Assembly (NCBI GenBank): GCA_050018455.1
Contig: JBEKAA010000003.1
Location: 62,001 to 126,000, forward strand
DNA: 64,000 nucleotides
Origin: RBG-13-68-16 sp050018455
GTDB lineage: Bacteria; Acidobacteriota; Thermoanaerobaculia; Thermoanaerobaculales; Thermoanaerobaculaceae
Reading direction: 5' to 3'
Shown here piece by piece: positions 8,652 through 16,779 of the stretch. Below the pieces are notes generated by a model. That model was not told the origin of the DNA, searched no databases, and saw only the letters and a program-made list of their open reading frames with translations. Made by a program: the position numbers and the translations under genes. Within the stretch, counting starts at the first letter, position 1, and each line of letters begins with the position of its first letter.

Positions 8652-9484
8652 CGCTCCATCGTGCGGACGAAGAAGTTGCCGCCGCTCTCGCTGCGGCCCG
8701 GGCGCGCAACGGCGTCACGCCCATCCGGTTTCCGGCCGGTGTACTCGGAGAAGAGCCCGATCGACAGAACCCGCGTGACCTCCGTGAAGCCGGCGGCTTC
8801 GAGCGCCTCGAGGATCAGGGCCGGGGGCACGCACCTCTCGATGGTGTCCCAGAAGTAGCGCATCAGGAGTTCCGCCTCGGCGTTACGGGTGCGCAGCCTC
8901 GTCAAGATCGGGACGATGCGCCTCAGGTAGAAACGGATGAGACCGGCCCCCACCCTGTTCGTTGGCCGCGTGAGCTCGAGCACACACACCGTGCCGCCGG
9001 GTTTGAGCACACGGAAAAACTCCTTGAACGCGGACTTCAGGTCGGCCAGGTGCCGAAGCGCATACCCCATGCTCAGGAAGTCGAAGGCGCCCTCGCGGAT
9101 CGGGAGTTGCTCGCCGAGTCCCAGGACCCCGGCGACGCCGAGCTGTCGGCGGGCCTCGAGCAGCATCCCGAGACTGGGGTCAAGACCGATGACCCGTCTC
9201 TCTCCGGCAAGTCGGGCCGCTTCACGGGCCACGAGTCCCGTTCCGATCGCCACGTCGAGCACCGTCATGCACGGGCCGAGTCCCGCTCGCTGCAACGCCT
9301 CGCGGCGGTACCGGCGCCCCCAGCCCAGCGCCATGGGCCCCTCGATGCGATCGTAGTCGCGCGCGGCCGAGTCGAAGAGCCGGCGCACGAACCGCGGCCT
9401 CTCCTCATCATGGGTGTAGTAGCGGCCGAGGCTCGGATGCGGCGGCAGCGCACCCCCTGGCGTCGGTTGTTGCCGCTCTTCCAT
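8648..9484 (-). CDS. ubiE: UbiE/MenG-like class I SAM-dependent methyltransferase
   Basis: 278 aa from the ATG at 9484. SAM motif I VLDVAIGTGLVA near residues 77-88, acidic motif VIGLDPSLGMLLEAR, FDFLSMGYALRHLADLKSAFKEFFRVLKPGG (the UbiE/COQ5 signature region) and VCVLELTRPTN. The likely reaction is C-methylation of demethylmenaquinone or the ubiquinone precursor at the membrane; which quinone cannot be told here. N-terminal and C-terminal extensions are longer than in E. coli UbiE. The ATG is preferred to a GTG at 9508 because TACACT lies 6 nt upstream, fitting a leaderless start; no Shine-Dalgarno site is present at either. Confidence 0.85.
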   Translation of the reverse strand: MEERQQPTPGGALPPHPSLGRYYTHDEERPRFVRRLFDSAARDYDRIEGPMALGWGRRYRREALQRAGLGPCMTVLDVAIGTGLVAREAARLAGERRVIGLDPSLGMLLEARRQLGVAGVLGLGEQLPIREGAFDFLSMGYALRHLADLKSAFKEFFRVLKPGGTVCVLELTRPTNRVGAGLIRFYLRRIVPILTRLRTRNAEAELLMRYFWDTIERCVPPALILEALEAAGFTEVTRVLSIGLFSEYTGRKPDGRDAVARPGRSESGGNFFVRTMER

Positions 9485-9490
9485 CGTGGA

Positions 9491-9499
9491 AGTGTAGCA
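9491..9499 (-). promoter_or_regulatory. Extended -10 promoter (TGC-TACACT), leaderless start
   Basis: Minus strand reads TGC then TACACT (9496-9491), ending 6 nt before the ATG at 9484. With no Shine-Dalgarno site, transcription starting at or next to the A of ATG is likely. Confidence 0.5.
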
Positions 9500-9525
9500 G
9501 CGGCCCACCGTGGAAGACCGAGTGA

Positions 9526-9673
9526 AGAGTCAAGAGTTCAGAGTAAAGAGTTGGAGAGGCCAAGATCCTGGCCTGACCCCGGGGATCAGCAAAGCGAAGG
9601 GCCGGATTATGCCCGGCCCTCCTCAGATCCCCGAAGAGATCATCTGACTCTTAACTCTTCACTCTCAACTCTT
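9526..9673. repeat. Heptamer inverted-repeat element, locus A (AGAGTNN)
   Basis: Left arm 9526-9553: four tandem heptamers AGAGTCA, AGAGTTC, AGAGTAA, AGAGTTG. Right arm 9646-9673: four heptamers in inverse sense, read as GACTCTT, AACTCTT, CACTCTC, AACTCTT. The core AGAGT/ACTCT is fixed and the last two positions vary. The 92-bp centre contains a strong hairpin (9598-9620). It lies between bamA and the methyltransferase gene. Confidence 0.85.
9598..9620 (-). terminator. Hairpin downstream of bamA, possible terminator
   Basis: AGGGCCGG, 7-nt loop, CCGGCCCT: a perfect 8-bp stem about 60 nt past the bamA stop on the minus strand. The following sequence TCGCTTTGCTG has few T residues, so intrinsic termination would be weak. 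Confidence 0.4.
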
Positions 9674-9680
9674 CACTGGC

Positions 9681-12290
9681 TCAGAACGTGCTGCCGATCG
9701 AGAACAGGAAGTTCCCCTTCTTCTCGTCCGAGAATGGATGCGGGTTGATGCCGTAGATGAAACGCAACGGAGCCTGGAAGATGGGAAGGAAAACCCGCAA
9801 CTCCGCCCCGTACGAGTACCGCATCAGGCTCAGCTCCCACCCCTGGGTCTCGTACCACGTGTTGCCGATGTCCGTGAAGAAGATCAGTTTGAGCGGACCG
9901 CCGAGCTTGATCTGGTACTCGATGTTGAACTGCAGGTACCGGTCGCCGCCGAGCTGAACGCCGTTCGCGTCCACGAAATACTCGCCCGTCTTGGTGCGCG
10001 GCAGAACCGAGTACCACTCGAAGCCGCGCAGCGAACGCTCGCCTCCAAGACGGTAGCGGTCGTAGAAGGGGATCTGGTACCCCGCAAACGGAATAATGAT
10101 GCCGCCCTCGAAATTGAACGCGAAGATTGTCTTCTTCGAAAGCGGCTGGAACAGCGCGAAACCCCACTCGGGACGCAGGTAGTGGAAGTCCCCGCCCAGG
10201 AACCCGCCGGCGTATCGCAAACGGAGGAAGTACGAGATTCCCTGGCTCGGATCGAACGGGTCGTCGCGCGAGTCGTACCCGTACCCCGGGGTGAGCGCCG
10301 AGGTAGTGCCCCTGTAAATCTCGTAGAACTTGTCCTCGCCGGTGATGCCGTTATATGGGGTCGGTATCGGCTGACGATATGGGAAGTCGAGGTCGCTGTC
10401 GGACGACAGGGTGCGGTTGGTGCTGTACTTCGCGTAGACATCCTCGTAGCTGTAGATAATCGAGAAGTTGCCGAAGTCTGAGACCCCGAGGCCCCACGAA
10501 AGGGACCCGCCCTTGCCCTGTCGCTGGTAGTCGCTCAAGAGCGCCGTGATGGCGGAGTAGTCAACTGTTTGGTTGTAGACCGAGGCCCCGATCATCATCC
10601 GCTTGTCGAGAAAATAGGGCTCCGCGAACGAGAGGTTGTAGCTCCTGCCGGTCGCGCCCGCCTGCAAGCCGATGCCGAACGTCTCGCCGCGCCCGAGGAA
10701 GTTCCGGGTGTTGAAACTGGCCTGGCCGAACATGCCTTCGAGCTCCGAGTAGCCGGCGCCGAACTGAACGTCGGTCTTGCCGCTCTCCTCCCCCTTGATC
10801 GTGACGTTGACGAGGTGGTTCTTGTCGTCGAACTTGAAATCGACGGGATCTTCCTTGAGCTTGAAGTAGCCGAGCTGGTTGACCTTGAACACGGACTTCT
10901 TGAACGAGGCCATGTTCATCCAGTCGCCCTCGAAGAGGCGGATCTCCCGCCGCATCACCTTTTCCTGGGTCTTGGTGTTGCCCGAAAACTCGATCCGGCC
11001 GAGTCGGAAGCGGTCGCCCTCGTAGACGCTCACCACGACGTCCACCGTGTCGGCTTTGTCCTTGCGCTCGACAAGGACCTGGTTGGTATAGGAGTAGATG
11101 TAGCCGCGCGCCTGGTAGAGGTTGCGGACGGACTCGTTGCCCTCTTCGATCTTCGAATAGTTGTAGATCTTGCCCGGCTTGACCTCGTAGCGCTTTCGAA
11201 GCCAGTCGGACGGGAACACCGTGTTGCCCTTGACCGAGAGATCACCCATCTTGAACTGCTTGCCTTCCTGGACGGGGATCACCACGACCATACGAAACTT
11301 CTTGTCCTTCTGGGTCTTCCCCTTCGGGTTGCGGGCGTTCAGCTCGATCTTGGGCTCGCCGACCACGATGTCCTTGTACCCGTGGTTCATGTAGAACTTC
11401 TTGAGGTTCTCCGAGTCCTCGCCCCAGGTTTCTTTGCTCCAGATCGTCTTCTTGCTGAACATCCAGATCAGCGACTTCTGCTTGGTCTTCTTGAGCGCCC
11501 CTCGCAGCTTCTTGTCGGAGAAGACCTTGTTCCCCTCGAAGTGGATGGCGCCGATCTTGATCTTGGCGCCCTCGTCGATCTTGAACGTCACCTTGCGTTG
11601 GTTCGGGCCGACCTCGGTGATCACCGGGTCCACGAGCACGCTCGGGTACCCTTCCTTGGCGTAGACGTCCTGGATGGCCTGCTTGAGTCGTTGGAGCTCG
11701 GAGGCCCTCAGAGGCACGTTCCGTTTGATAGTCACATTGGCGGTGTCGAGCTTCTCCTTGATCGTCGACGTGGAGAGCTTCTTGTTGCCCTCGAAGAGGA
11801 ACTCGGTCACCTTTGGACGCTCGCGCACCGTGACGATAAGGCGGACCTTCCCGGGCGCCATCTCTTCCGATTCGATCTTGAGGTCCTCGACCAGGCCCGA
11901 GTCCCAGAAGCGGCCGAAGCTCTTGGCTATTGCTGGCGGATCGTAGGGGTCGCCTTCCGACACGTTGAGGTAGTACTCGACGGTCTCTGCAGTGATCGTC
12001 GCACCGCCCACGATCTTGATTTCCGCTATCACCGGGTGCAAGGGATCTCCGGAGGTCGCGGCGTTGCGGTCCTTCGCCGACCGCGCCTGTGCCGGCTGAT
12101 CAGCCTGCGGTGTCTCTACTGGTTTAGCGAGTGGTGCGGAATCTTGCACCCCGGCTGGTTTGGTTGTCTCGGCGGGCAAAGGGGTCGTCGTACCTTTGGG
12201 GGTTTCGCCGGTCGGGCCGGAACCAGCGCCGCCCGCGGCCCCGACGGCACACGCCAGTACGACGAACACCGCGGCAGCTACTCTTCGCAC
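9681..12290 (-). CDS. bamA: Outer-membrane protein assembly factor BamA
   Basis: 869 aa. Signal peptide MRRVAAAVFVVLACAVGAAGG, then a 60-residue Pro/Thr/Ala-rich linker, five POTRA domains from about residue 87 to 500 (the first begins IAEIKIVGGATITAETVEYYLNV), and a C-terminal 16-strand-type barrel with FGAGYSELEGMFGQASFNTRNFLGRG, the RGF motif (LGGERSLRGFEWYS) in loop 6 and a terminal Phe (FLFSIGSTF). It inserts beta-barrel proteins into the outer membrane. The GTG start at 12290 is set by GGGAGGG just upstream and by the signal peptide; the frame is open much further upstream but that part overlaps clpC. It overlaps clpC by 13 nt, an unusual pairing. Confidence 0.95.
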   Translation of the reverse strand: MRRVAAAVFVVLACAVGAAGGAGSGPTGETPKGTTTPLPAETTKPAGVQDSAPLAKPVETPQADQPAQARSAKDRNAATSGDPLHPVIAEIKIVGGATITAETVEYYLNVSEGDPYDPPAIAKSFGRFWDSGLVEDLKIESEEMAPGKVRLIVTVRERPKVTEFLFEGNKKLSTSTIKEKLDTANVTIKRNVPLRASELQRLKQAIQDVYAKEGYPSVLVDPVITEVGPNQRKVTFKIDEGAKIKIGAIHFEGNKVFSDKKLRGALKKTKQKSLIWMFSKKTIWSKETWGEDSENLKKFYMNHGYKDIVVGEPKIELNARNPKGKTQKDKKFRMVVVIPVQEGKQFKMGDLSVKGNTVFPSDWLRKRYEVKPGKIYNYSKIEEGNESVRNLYQARGYIYSYTNQVLVERKDKADTVDVVVSVYEGDRFRLGRIEFSGNTKTQEKVMRREIRLFEGDWMNMASFKKSVFKVNQLGYFKLKEDPVDFKFDDKNHLVNVTIKGEESGKTDVQFGAGYSELEGMFGQASFNTRNFLGRGETFGIGLQAGATGRSYNLSFAEPYFLDKRMMIGASVYNQTVDYSAITALLSDYQRQGKGGSLSWGLGVSDFGNFSIIYSYEDVYAKYSTNRTLSSDSDLDFPYRQPIPTPYNGITGEDKFYEIYRGTTSALTPGYGYDSRDDPFDPSQGISYFLRLRYAGGFLGGDFHYLRPEWGFALFQPLSKKTIFAFNFEGGIIIPFAGYQIPFYDRYRLGGERSLRGFEWYSVLPRTKTGEYFVDANGVQLGGDRYLQFNIEYQIKLGGPLKLIFFTDIGNTWYETQGWELSLMRYSYGAELRVFLPIFQAPLRFIYGINPHPFSDEKKGNFLFSIGSTF

Positions 12291-14698
12291 ACACCCTCCC
12301 GCGCCCCCACAACCAGGCGTTCTCCCTCGACGGATGCCAGCAGGACCTCGCCGTTCGCGTGTCGGTGCGAGATCAGGTAGTCCGATACCGCGTCCTCGAG
12401 GTGCCGCGCGACGGCGCGGCGCAGCGGCCGTGCGCCCGCAGATGCTTCGCCGCCCGCGTGTGAGAGCAACCACTTGATGGCGCCCGCCGGCACCTCCAAC
12501 GCGATTCCACGTCCGGCGAGGTGAGCAACGACGTCCCCGACGAGCAACTGCGCCACTTGGTGCAGCTCGTCTGGCTGCAACGAGTGAAAAACCACGATGT
12601 CGTCCAGACGGTTTAGGAACTCGGGGGGGAACTCGCGCTTCAGCTCGCGGAGCACTGCCTCGCGGATCTCCGGTTGGGACGGCGTGCCGCCGCGCTCGGC
12701 GAACCCGACCTGGGCGCCCCCGGCCAAGAGCTCTCTCGTGCCGAGATTGGAGGTCATGATGATGAGGGTGTTCCTGAAGTCCACCTGATCGCCGTAGGCA
12801 TCGGTCAGGATGCCGTCCTCGAGGATCTGGAGCAGGAGGTTGGCGATGTCCGGGTGAGCCTTCTCGAACTCGTCGAGCAGGATCAGGGAGTACGGCTGAC
12901 GCCGGACACGTTCGGTCAGCTGCCCGCCTTCCTCGAAGCCGACGTACCCCGGGGGGGAGCCGATCAGCTTCGAGACGGCGTGCTTCTCCATGTACTCGGA
13001 CATGTCGAAACGCACGAGGGTCTTCTCCGAGTGGAAGAGGAACCGGGCAAGCTGGCGTGCAGCCTCTGTCTTCCCCACGCCGGAGGGCCCGAGGAAGAGG
13101 AACGAACCGATCGGGCGAAGCCCGCGGGACACGCCCAGGCGCGAGCGCCGGATCGCGCGAGCGATGGCGGAGATTGCCTCCTCCTGCCCGACGATACGCT
13201 GGCGGAGGATCTCCTCCATGCGCGCGAGGCGATCCGCCTCGTCCTCGCGCAGGGTCGTAATCGGGATACCAGTCCACGACGCGATGACGTCCTCTACCTC
13301 GGCGCGTCCTACCTCGGCGAGCGGCTCCTGCGTCGGTTGAGCCTGCGAGATTCTCTTGATTTCCGAGCGGAGGGCGAGTTCGCGCTCGCGGAGCCCGACC
13401 GCGCCCTCGAAGTCCTTGGCCGAGATCGCCCGTTTCATCTCCCGCACGACCCGGCTCGCTTCGCTCTGCTTCAGGCGCAGGTGCACCGTCGATGCGGCGC
13501 CACGGAGCTTCACGCGGGCCCCGGCCTCGTCGAGCACGTCTATCGCCTTGTCGGGGAAGTAACGGTCGGTGATGTAGCGCCCGGACTGCGCGACGGCATA
13601 ACGCAGGGCCTCCTCGGTGTAGCGGACCTGGTGGAACTTCTCGTATCGGTCCCTCACGCCCTGGAGGATCACGAGCGTCGCCTCCTCGTCGGGAGGCTGC
13701 ACTGCCACCGGCTGGAAGCGCCGGGAGAGGGAGCGGTCCTTTTCGATGTATTTTCGGTACTCCTTGAGCGTCGTCGCGCCGATGCAGGTGACCTCTCCAC
13801 GCGACAGCGCCGGCTTGAGGATATTGGCCGCATCGAGCGAACCCTCGGCGGACCCGGCTCCGATCAGCACGTGGAGCTCGTCGATGAAAACGATGATCTC
13901 GGGGTTCTCGCGAAGCTCCTTGAGAATCGCCTTGAGGCGCTCCTCGAACTGTCCGCGGTACTTGGTGCCGGCCACCACCAGCGAGAGGTCAAGCGCGAGA
14001 ATCCGTCGGTCCGCCAGCTGCACCGGTACGCGCCCCGACGCAATCCTCTGCGCAAGACCCTCAACGATGGCGGTCTTCCCGACGCCCGGCTCGCCCAGCA
14101 GGACCGGGTTGTTCTTCGTCCGGCGCAGGAGGATCTGGACGATGCGATCGACCTCCTCCTCGCGTCCGACCAGCGGGTCGAACCCCCCGGTGGCGGCGAA
14201 CTCCGTGAGGTCGCGGGCGAACTCGCCGAGGGCCGCAAGCTCGCGCTTGCCTTTCTTCACGTCGCGCTCGCGCCAGATCTCGCCAAGCTCGTCGCGGACC
14301 GCCAGGAGCGACATCCCATGGCGGCCGAGGGCCCGTGCAGCTGCGCACGACTCGAGGCGCAGCGTCGCGAGAAGCACGTGCTCGTTGCCCACGGCGGACT
14401 GGCCCAGGACCTCCGCCTCGTGGGCGGCAAGCAGCAGGATGCGGCGGCTGTCCTCTGCGAGGGGGAGATCGGCGGGTGCCTGCGTGTCGGCCGCCCCCGA
14501 AACGGCGCCGAGCTCCTGGCGCAACTCGTCGCCGGATAGTTGGAAGCGCACCAGCAGCTGCTCCACGACCTCGTCGCTCTCGCGCAGGAGACCGAGGAGC
14601 ACGTGCTCGGAGCCGATGGCCTGGGCTCCCGCCCGGGCCGCCTCGTAGCGGGCGAAGAACAGTGTCCGCCTAGCCCTCTCGGTCAGGTTCTCGAGCAT
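12278..14698 (-). CDS. clpC: ClpC-type AAA+ unfoldase
   Basis: 806 aa, the normal ClpC length. Order: Clp_N repeats (1-145, beginning MLENLTERARRTLFFARYEAAR), first AAA+ module with Walker A GEPGVGKTAIVEG near 200, a UVR/M-domain-like helix pair (VREMKRAISAKDFEGAVGLRERE) near 415-440, second AAA+ module with Walker A GPSGVGKTEAARQLA near 535 and LLDEFEKAHPDIANLLLQ, then the Clp D2-small domain. It unfolds proteins for ClpP in the cytosol; no clpP lies nearby. It overlaps lolD by 16 nt and bamA by 13 nt, so it sits in the middle of an envelope-biogenesis operon. Confidence 0.95.
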   Translation of the reverse strand: MLENLTERARRTLFFARYEAARAGAQAIGSEHVLLGLLRESDEVVEQLLVRFQLSGDELRQELGAVSGAADTQAPADLPLAEDSRRILLLAAHEAEVLGQSAVGNEHVLLATLRLESCAAARALGRHGMSLLAVRDELGEIWRERDVKKGKRELAALGEFARDLTEFAATGGFDPLVGREEEVDRIVQILLRRTKNNPVLLGEPGVGKTAIVEGLAQRIASGRVPVQLADRRILALDLSLVVAGTKYRGQFEERLKAILKELRENPEIIVFIDELHVLIGAGSAEGSLDAANILKPALSRGEVTCIGATTLKEYRKYIEKDRSLSRRFQPVAVQPPDEEATLVILQGVRDRYEKFHQVRYTEEALRYAVAQSGRYITDRYFPDKAIDVLDEAGARVKLRGAASTVHLRLKQSEASRVVREMKRAISAKDFEGAVGLRERELALRSEIKRISQAQPTQEPLAEVGRAEVEDVIASWTGIPITTLREDEADRLARMEEILRQRIVGQEEAISAIARAIRRSRLGVSRGLRPIGSFLFLGPSGVGKTEAARQLARFLFHSEKTLVRFDMSEYMEKHAVSKLIGSPPGYVGFEEGGQLTERVRRQPYSLILLDEFEKAHPDIANLLLQILEDGILTDAYGDQVDFRNTLIIMTSNLGTRELLAGGAQVGFAERGGTPSQPEIREAVLRELKREFPPEFLNRLDDIVVFHSLQPDELHQVAQLLVGDVVAHLAGRGIALEVPAGAIKWLLSHAGGEASAGARPLRRAVARHLEDAVSDYLISHRHANGEVLLASVEGERLVVGAREGVCEE

Positions 14699-15375
14699 GC
14701 CTCCTCGACAGTGGCCCCGGTCAGCCGCAGTGTACGTCCACAGCGACCGGCCAGGGCCTCGTTGTGGGTCACAATAACACTCGTAAGGCGGCGGCTCAAA
14801 TGCAGCTGCCGCAACATTCCGAAGAGGTTCTCGGCGTTCGCGGCGTCGAGGTTCCCGGTCGGCTCGTCGGCCAGCAGGAGCTCCGGTTTGGCCACCAGCG
14901 CTCTGGCCACCGAGCCGCGCTGCTGCTCGCCGCCCGAGAGCTCGTCGGGGAAGTGGCCCCGCCGCGGGCCGAGTCCTGCCTCCTCGATGAGCTCGGCCGC
15001 CGCCGCGAACGCGGTCGAACGGGCCTCCCCCGCGATCAGCAAAGGCATCGCCACGTTCTCCTCGAGAGTGAACTCGGGCAGCAGGGCGTGGAATTGGAAC
15101 ACGAACCCGATGCGGCGGTTGCGCCAGCGCGCCCTCTCGTCGACCGTCAGGACGCCCACGTCGCTCCCGAACAGACGCAGCTCGCCAGAGTCCGGGCGGT
15201 CCAGGAGGCCGAGCAGGTGCAGAAGGGTGCTCTTGCCGACGCCGGAGGGTCCGACAACGGCGAGCATCTCACCATGCGCGATCGCGAGGTCGAGGCCTCG
15301 CAGCACCTCGACGTGGCGCTCGCCGACGCCGTACCCTTTTCGCAGACCGCGAGCGATGACGAGTTCGTCACTCAT
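14683..15375 (-). CDS. lolD: LolD-like ABC transporter ATPase
   Basis: 230 aa. Walker A VGPSGVGKSTLLHLLGLLD (near 41-59), Q-loop FVFQFHALLPEFT, signature LSGGEQQRGSVARAL, Walker B LLLADEPTGNLD and an H-loop VTHN. This is the LolD/MacB ATPase subfamily that powers release of lipoproteins from the inner membrane to LolA. The permease gene lolC lies just upstream on the same strand. The sequence around the start codon is duplicated 127 bp upstream at the lolC stop (see the 15368-15512 repeat). Confidence 0.9.
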   Translation of the reverse strand: MSDELVIARGLRKGYGVGERHVEVLRGLDLAIAHGEMLAVVGPSGVGKSTLLHLLGLLDRPDSGELRLFGSDVGVLTVDERARWRNRRIGFVFQFHALLPEFTLEENVAMPLLIAGEARSTAFAAAAELIEEAGLGPRRGHFPDELSGGEQQRGSVARALVAKPELLLADEPTGNLDAANAENLFGMLRQLHLSRRLTSVIVTHNEALAGRCGRTLRLTGATVEEACSRT

Positions 15376-15512
15376 ACCGCAACCCGCTATCCGGTCGGGG
15401 GGTCCCGCCCCGCCGTCGGCGGGGCTCTAGACCCCCCGGACCCCCCGCTCGTCCCGCCGGAGGCGGGACTCGCCCGGTCCACGCGCCACGCCCCTCACTC
15501 ATACCGCAACCC
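15368..15512. repeat. 18-bp direct repeat flanking a 109-bp double-hairpin insert at the lolC/lolD junction
   Basis: TCACTCATACCGCAACCC occurs exactly at 15368-15385 and 15495-15512. On the minus strand the upstream copy encodes the last lolC residues and stop (GLRYE-stop) and the downstream copy is the leader and ATGAGTGA start of lolD. The 109 bp between them (15386-15494) fold into two strong hairpins: an outer GGTC(C)GGGGGGTC/GACCCCCC(G)GACC stem enclosing CCCCGCC-GTC-GGCGGGG, and GTCCCGCC-GGA-GGCGGGAC (15451-15469). This is the footprint expected of a small palindromic element with target duplication. Confidence 0.8.
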
Positions 15513-16637
15513 TTCCAGGACGTCCCGTCGGGAGGCGGCGCGCGCAGGGGCGAGCGAGGCGAGGAGAGCCGCGACCAATGAGACCGTGAGCACTACGGTG
15601 ACCGAGGCGAGGGTGACGCGGAACGGGACGTGCGAAACGATGAAGACACCGCGCGGGAGGGGCAACGCGCGTGTTCTGTCCAGGACCTCGGCGGCGACGA
15701 CGCCGAAAACAGTGCCCAGGACTCCTCCGAGAGCTCCGACACCGACGCCGAGCAGCAAGAAGAGGCGGCGCACCCGGGCCGGCGTCACACCGAGCGCCGT
15801 GAGCAGCGCCACATCGGCACGCTTCTCGGCGGCAAGCAGCGCAAGGTTGCACAGCAGGTTGAGCGCCGCCACCGCCATCACGAGCGCGACGCCGAAACCG
15901 ATCATGACGCGTTCGAGCGCGAGCGCGGCCAGCAGTGGGCGGTTCAACACGCCGAACGACACCACTTCGACCCCCTCCGGGACTTCGCCTTGCACAACCG
16001 ATGCCACTCGCCAGGCCTCGCGGGGGTCCCTCGCCCGCAGCGCGACCGTCCGTGGAGCGCCGAGGTCGAGCAACGCGGCTCCCACGCCGACCGGGACGAA
16101 GATCACGGCGCGATCGTCCCCCGGTTGCACGGCGCTGACTGTCCCAACGACCACCCGACGCCGCGTCGGCATCGGTCCCAGCGGCGTCAGCACCAGCCGC
16201 GGGCTCGCGATCGTGACCTCCGAACCGGCACCCACGCCCAACCGCGCCGCCAGAACCCTGTTGACCTCCACGCGGGACAGGGTGTCCACCGCCTCAAGCT
16301 CGGCGGGAATCGCTCCGTCCGGGCCGAGGCACCACACCGCGCCGCCGGTCGACGCTCGCACCTCGAGCTCCGGGTGGCGCCGCCGAAGCCTCGACAGCCA
16401 GTCCCCGTCGGGCAAGGTGCGGCCCACGCGCGGTCGCAGTTCTGCGTGCGTGCCGGCCTCGGCGAGCTGGGTCCGAATCGTGGCCTGAAACCCTTCGAGG
16501 AGCGCCAGCGTCACCACCAGCGCCGCCGCTCCGAGCGCCATCGCACCGAACGAGATCGCGCTCACCGCCGCTACGTGCGTCCTGCGGCGCAGGCCGATGA
16601 GGTACCGCCCCGCGAGGAAACCCAGCACGTTGCTCAC
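15495..16637 (-). CDS. lolC: LolC/LolE-family lipoprotein-releasing permease
   Basis: 380 aa. N-terminal membrane helix after a short basic leader (FLAGRYLIGLRRRTHVAAVSAISFGAMALGAAALVVTLALLEGF), a periplasmic MacB-PCD-like domain (about 45-245) and three C-terminal helices (MIGFGVALVMAVAALNLLCNLALL; LFLLLGVGVGALGGVLGTVFGVVAAEV; LASVTVVLTVSLVAALLASLAPA). With LolD it extracts lipoproteins from the inner membrane. Only one permease gene is present, so it may act as a homodimer (LolF-like). It originally appears to have overlapped lolD by 8 nt before the 109-bp insertion. Confidence 0.88.
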   Translation of the reverse strand: MSNVLGFLAGRYLIGLRRRTHVAAVSAISFGAMALGAAALVVTLALLEGFQATIRTQLAEAGTHAELRPRVGRTLPDGDWLSRLRRRHPELEVRASTGGAVWCLGPDGAIPAELEAVDTLSRVEVNRVLAARLGVGAGSEVTIASPRLVLTPLGPMPTRRRVVVGTVSAVQPGDDRAVIFVPVGVGAALLDLGAPRTVALRARDPREAWRVASVVQGEVPEGVEVVSFGVLNRPLLAALALERVMIGFGVALVMAVAALNLLCNLALLAAEKRADVALLTALGVTPARVRRLFLLLGVGVGALGGVLGTVFGVVAAEVLDRTRALPLPRGVFIVSHVPFRVTLASVTVVLTVSLVAALLASLAPARAASRRDVLEGLRYE

Positions 16638-16661
16638 GCCGCGCCCCCACCCACCCAGTCC

Positions 16662-16774
16662 ACAGTTGACAGTCGACAGTTGACAGTGAAGACGCTCGGT
16701 TCGGACCCCCGATGGCGACCCGGCCTCGAGCGCGGGCCCGGACTGTGAACTGTCAACTGTGAACTGTGAACTGC
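16662..16774. repeat. Heptamer inverted-repeat element, locus B (ACAGTNN)
   Basis: Left arm 16662-16689: ACAGTTG, ACAGTCG, ACAGTTG, ACAGTGA. Right arm 16740-16774: GGACTGT, GAACTGT, CAACTGT, GAACTGT, GAACTGC. The centre is 50 bp. A CCCCCACCCACCC tract directly precedes the left arm. It fills the gap between the lysS stop and the lolC start. Confidence 0.88.
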
Positions 16775-16779
16775 GGTCA

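Noticed and set aside
12291..13277. 329-codon N-terminal extension of the bamA frame
   Set aside because: It runs out of frame through clpC, is Arg/Pro-rich without domain character, and the true BamA signal peptide begins at 12290 behind a good ribosome site.
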